Assembly (NCBI GenBank): GCA_030150965.1
Contig: JASLEW010000940.1
Location: forward strand, 1-6,496
Reading direction: 5' to 3'
DNA from: Thermoanaerobaculia bacterium
GTDB lineage: Bacteria > Acidobacteriota > Thermoanaerobaculia > Multivoradales > UBA5704
DNA length: 6,496 nucleotides
Below the pieces are notes generated by a model, which had not been told where the DNA came from, made no database searches, and worked only from the letters and a program-made list of their open reading frames with translations. The stretch's first letter is position 1; each line of letters starts with the position of its first letter. Position numbers and translations under genes: made by a program. This document shows positions 5,206 to 6,496 of the stretch, piece after piece.

Positions 5206-5589
5206 CTAGCCGCGCTGACGCAGGGCCCGGTCGAGGCTGTACTCGCCCGATCCGTGCGCGGCGATGTAAAGGAAAACGAAGCAGTAGAGGACCGCCAGCT
5301 CGCCCTTGTTCACAATGGGCAGCAGCCCGCCCGAGGCGTGCACCATGAAGTAGGCGACCGCCATCTCGCCGCTGCAGATGAAGGCGGCGATGCCGGCGAA
5401 CAGGCCGACGGCGATGAGCAGGCCGCCGACGAGCTCGATCCAGCCCGCGAGCTGCATCATCGCGGGGAGGCCGGTAGGGCCGCCGAACATCCCGAGGGCC
5501 TTCTGCGCCCCGTGGCAGGCGAAGAGCAGACCGGCGACGACGCGCAGCAGGGCATAGATCGGTTGGACGAATCGCGCAAGCCAGGGCAT
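5206..5589 (-). CDS. DoxX-family integral membrane protein (127 aa)
   Basis: A short hydrophobic protein with four likely membrane helices (about residues 8-27, 46-65, 67-84 and 97-112). The features LRVVAGLLFACHGAQKALGMFG (5' third), GWIELVGGLLIAVGLF (49-64) and a final helix followed by SGEYSLDRAL (114-123) are typical of DoxX/YphA-like proteins. The length is usual for single-domain members. The family is named after a subunit of an archaeal thiosulfate:quinone oxidoreductase, and some actinobacterial members take part in oxidative-stress complexes, but most have no known role; none is assigned here. The start at 5589 is set by GGGAGG 6 nt upstream. The frame stays open further upstream, but that part is antisense to the sugar kinase and reads as low-complexity sequence. 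It is the first gene of a possible doxX-methyltransferase transcript and is divergent from the sugar kinase. Confidence 0.92.
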   Translation of the reverse strand: MPWLARFVQPIYALLRVVAGLLFACHGAQKALGMFGGPTGLPAMMQLAGWIELVGGLLIAVGLFAGIAAFICSGEMAVAYFMVHASGGLLPIVNKGELAVLYCFVFLYIAAHGSGEYSLDRALRQRG

Positions 5590-5595
5590 CGGGCA

Positions 5596-5601
5596 CCTCC
5601 C
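5596..5601 (-). promoter_or_regulatory. Ribosome binding site of the doxX-like gene
   Basis: GGGAGG (followed by T) on the minus strand lies 6 nt before the ATG at 5589. It is the best Shine-Dalgarno site in the window and fixes the start against the longer open frame. Confidence 0.8.
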
Positions 5602-5616
5602 ATGATTTTCCGCCGG

Positions 5617-5622
5617 ATCATA
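5617..5622 (-). promoter_or_regulatory. Candidate -10 box for the doxX-like gene
   Basis: TATGAT on the minus strand matches TATAAT at five of six positions and would start transcription about 20 nt before the start codon. No convincing -35 hexamer is present at the usual distance. The 79-bp gap must also hold the promoter of the divergent kinase gene. Confidence 0.3.
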
Positions 5623-5668
5623 CCATCGGCCCATCGCTCGATCGCCGGGCCGTGGCAGAATCCACGCC

Positions 5669-6496
5669 ATGACCCGGAGCGCCGCGCCGAGGGTGGTGGT
5701 GGTCGGCAGCTGCATCATGGACGTCTGCATGGCGGTCCCGCGCCTGCCGCGGGTCGGCGAGACGCTGGTGGCCGACGGCATGCGCCTCGCGCCCGGCGGC
5801 AAGGGCGCCAACCAGGCCATTTTCGTGTCGCGGCTGGGAGTGCGCTCGCAGCTGATCAGCTGCGTCGGCGACGATCCCTTCGGCCGCGCCTTCGGCGAGC
5901 TGCTGCGGGGCGAGGGCGTGGACGCCCGGCTGCTGGTGACCGACCCCGAGGAGCCGACCGGTGTGGGCGTGCCGCTGATCCTGGGCGGCAGCGCCAACGC
6001 CATCGTCGTCGCGCCGGGCGCCGCCATGCGCCTTCCCGCCGCGGTGGTCCGGCGGGGGCGCCATGGGATCGCCGCGGCGCGGGCGCTGCTGCTGCAGCTG
6101 GAGGTGCCGGCGCCGGCCGTCCAGGAGGCCATCGACCTCGCCCGCGCGGCGCGGGTGGAGGTCTTCCTGAACGCCGCGCCGGTCACCGCCGGCGCCGCCC
6201 GCCTCGCCGCCGGCGCGGACGTGCTGATCGTCAACGAGAGCGAGGCCGAGGAGCTGTCGGGGCTGCCGGTCGGGGCGCGGCTCGATCCGGCGGCGCGGGC
6301 AGCGCGGGCGCTCCATGACTTGGGACCGGGCACCGTGGTGCTCACCCTGGGCGAGCGCGGCGCCCTGCTCAGCCGCGCCGGCGAGCCGCTCTTCGTGCCC
6401 GGCTGCCGCGTCGCCGCGGTGGACCCGACCGGCGCCGGCGACGCCTTCTGCGCCGGCCTGGTCGCCGCCCGCTGCGGCGGCGCCGACTGGCCTGCC
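5669..6496 (+). CDS. rbsK: PfkB/ribokinase-family sugar kinase (partial, C-terminus off the right edge)
   Basis: 276 codons are present, close to the full 300-310 of ribokinase. ATP-dependent phosphorylation of a sugar, classically ribose to ribose 5-phosphate, in the cytoplasm. Family signatures run in order: VVVGSCIMD (10-18), PGGKGANQA (42-50, PfkB signature 1), SCVGDDPFG (64-72), QLEVP (143-147, Glu145 in the position of a ribose-contacting Glu), VNESEAEELSG (188-198), LTLGERGA (225-232) and DPTGAGDAF (252-260, signature 2) with the expected catalytic base Asp258 and anion-hole GAG. Against E. coli RbsK from memory, the ribose-binding Asn of GSINAD is replaced by Ile16 while the Asp is kept (Asp18), so the true substrate may not be ribose and the symbol is provisional. 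The ATG at 5669 gives a standard N-terminus but has no clear Shine-Dalgarno site. No sugar transporter or regulator is visible before the edge. Confidence 0.92.
   Translation, partial: MTRSAAPRVVVVGSCIMDVCMAVPRLPRVGETLVADGMRLAPGGKGANQAIFVSRLGVRSQLISCVGDDPFGRAFGELLRGEGVDARLLVTDPEEPTGVGVPLILGGSANAIVVAPGAAMRLPAAVVRRGRHGIAAARALLLQLEVPAPAVQEAIDLARAARVEVFLNAAPVTAGAARLAAGADVLIVNESEAEELSGLPVGARLDPAARAARALHDLGPGTVVLTLGERGALLSRAGEPLFVPGCRVAAVDPTGAGDAFCAGLVAARCGGADWPA

Noticed and set aside
3386..5209. Plus-strand open frame of 607 codons
   Set aside because: Antisense to the methyltransferase, which has a proper SAM-binding motif. The translation is low complexity.
5095..6318. Plus-strand open frame of 407 codons
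   Set aside because: It overlaps the sugar kinase on the same strand in another frame and runs antisense to the doxX-like gene. It becomes Arg/Gly-rich over the kinase.
5590..6345. Upstream in-frame extension of the doxX-like gene
   Set aside because: It is antisense to the sugar kinase and has Ser/Ala/Arg-rich low-complexity sequence. GGGAGG fixes the start at 5589.

Overview
This is a very GC-rich bacterial window. Third codon positions are almost all G or C and most AT-rich bases fall between genes. Six genes can be supported, two of them cut by the window edges. Because stop codons are scarce, long open frames also run antisense to the real genes; these were set aside on protein quality. 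The taxon cannot be fixed. The GC content, the clear Shine-Dalgarno sites and the glycan-type methyltransferase fit an Acidobacteriota-, Myxococcota- or similar-like chromosome, but this is a weak inference. No rRNA, tRNA, CRISPR array, transposase or integrase was seen.

Layout. Positions 1-1273 (minus) hold a membrane-anchored serine hydrolase of the beta-lactamase/penicillin-binding-protein class C superfamily; its C-terminus lies beyond the left edge. Positions 1274-1807 have no credible gene but hold short direct repeats, a 9-bp degenerate tandem repeat, a G-rich purine tract and palindromes. Positions 1808-2011 (minus) encode a 67-residue zinc ribbon resembling Lar restriction-alleviation proteins. 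Positions 2012-2301 are a divergent intergenic region with a possible promoter, a 9-bp-period microrepeat and an inverted repeat. Positions 2302-3582 (plus) encode a complete MOFRL-family glycerate 2-kinase. It converges on, and overlaps by 17 bp, a 499-residue three-part methyltransferase at 3566-5065 (minus). A DoxX-family membrane protein (5206-5589, minus) lies upstream of the methyltransferase on the same strand. A PfkB/ribokinase-family sugar kinase (5669 to the right edge, plus) is divergent from it.

How the genes fit together. The only same-strand neighbours that could share a transcript are doxX and the methyltransferase, 140 bp apart. The two kinases could both feed central carbon metabolism (glycerate to 2-phosphoglycerate; a pentose or similar sugar to its phosphate), but they are 2.1 kb apart with minus-strand genes between them, so no operon is implied. 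The window looks like ordinary chromosome with mixed functions. I found no convincing new multi-gene system. The points most worth a second look are the methyltransferase architecture, the substituted sugar-site Asn of the kinase, the solitary Lar-like zinc ribbon and the structured gene-free gap.
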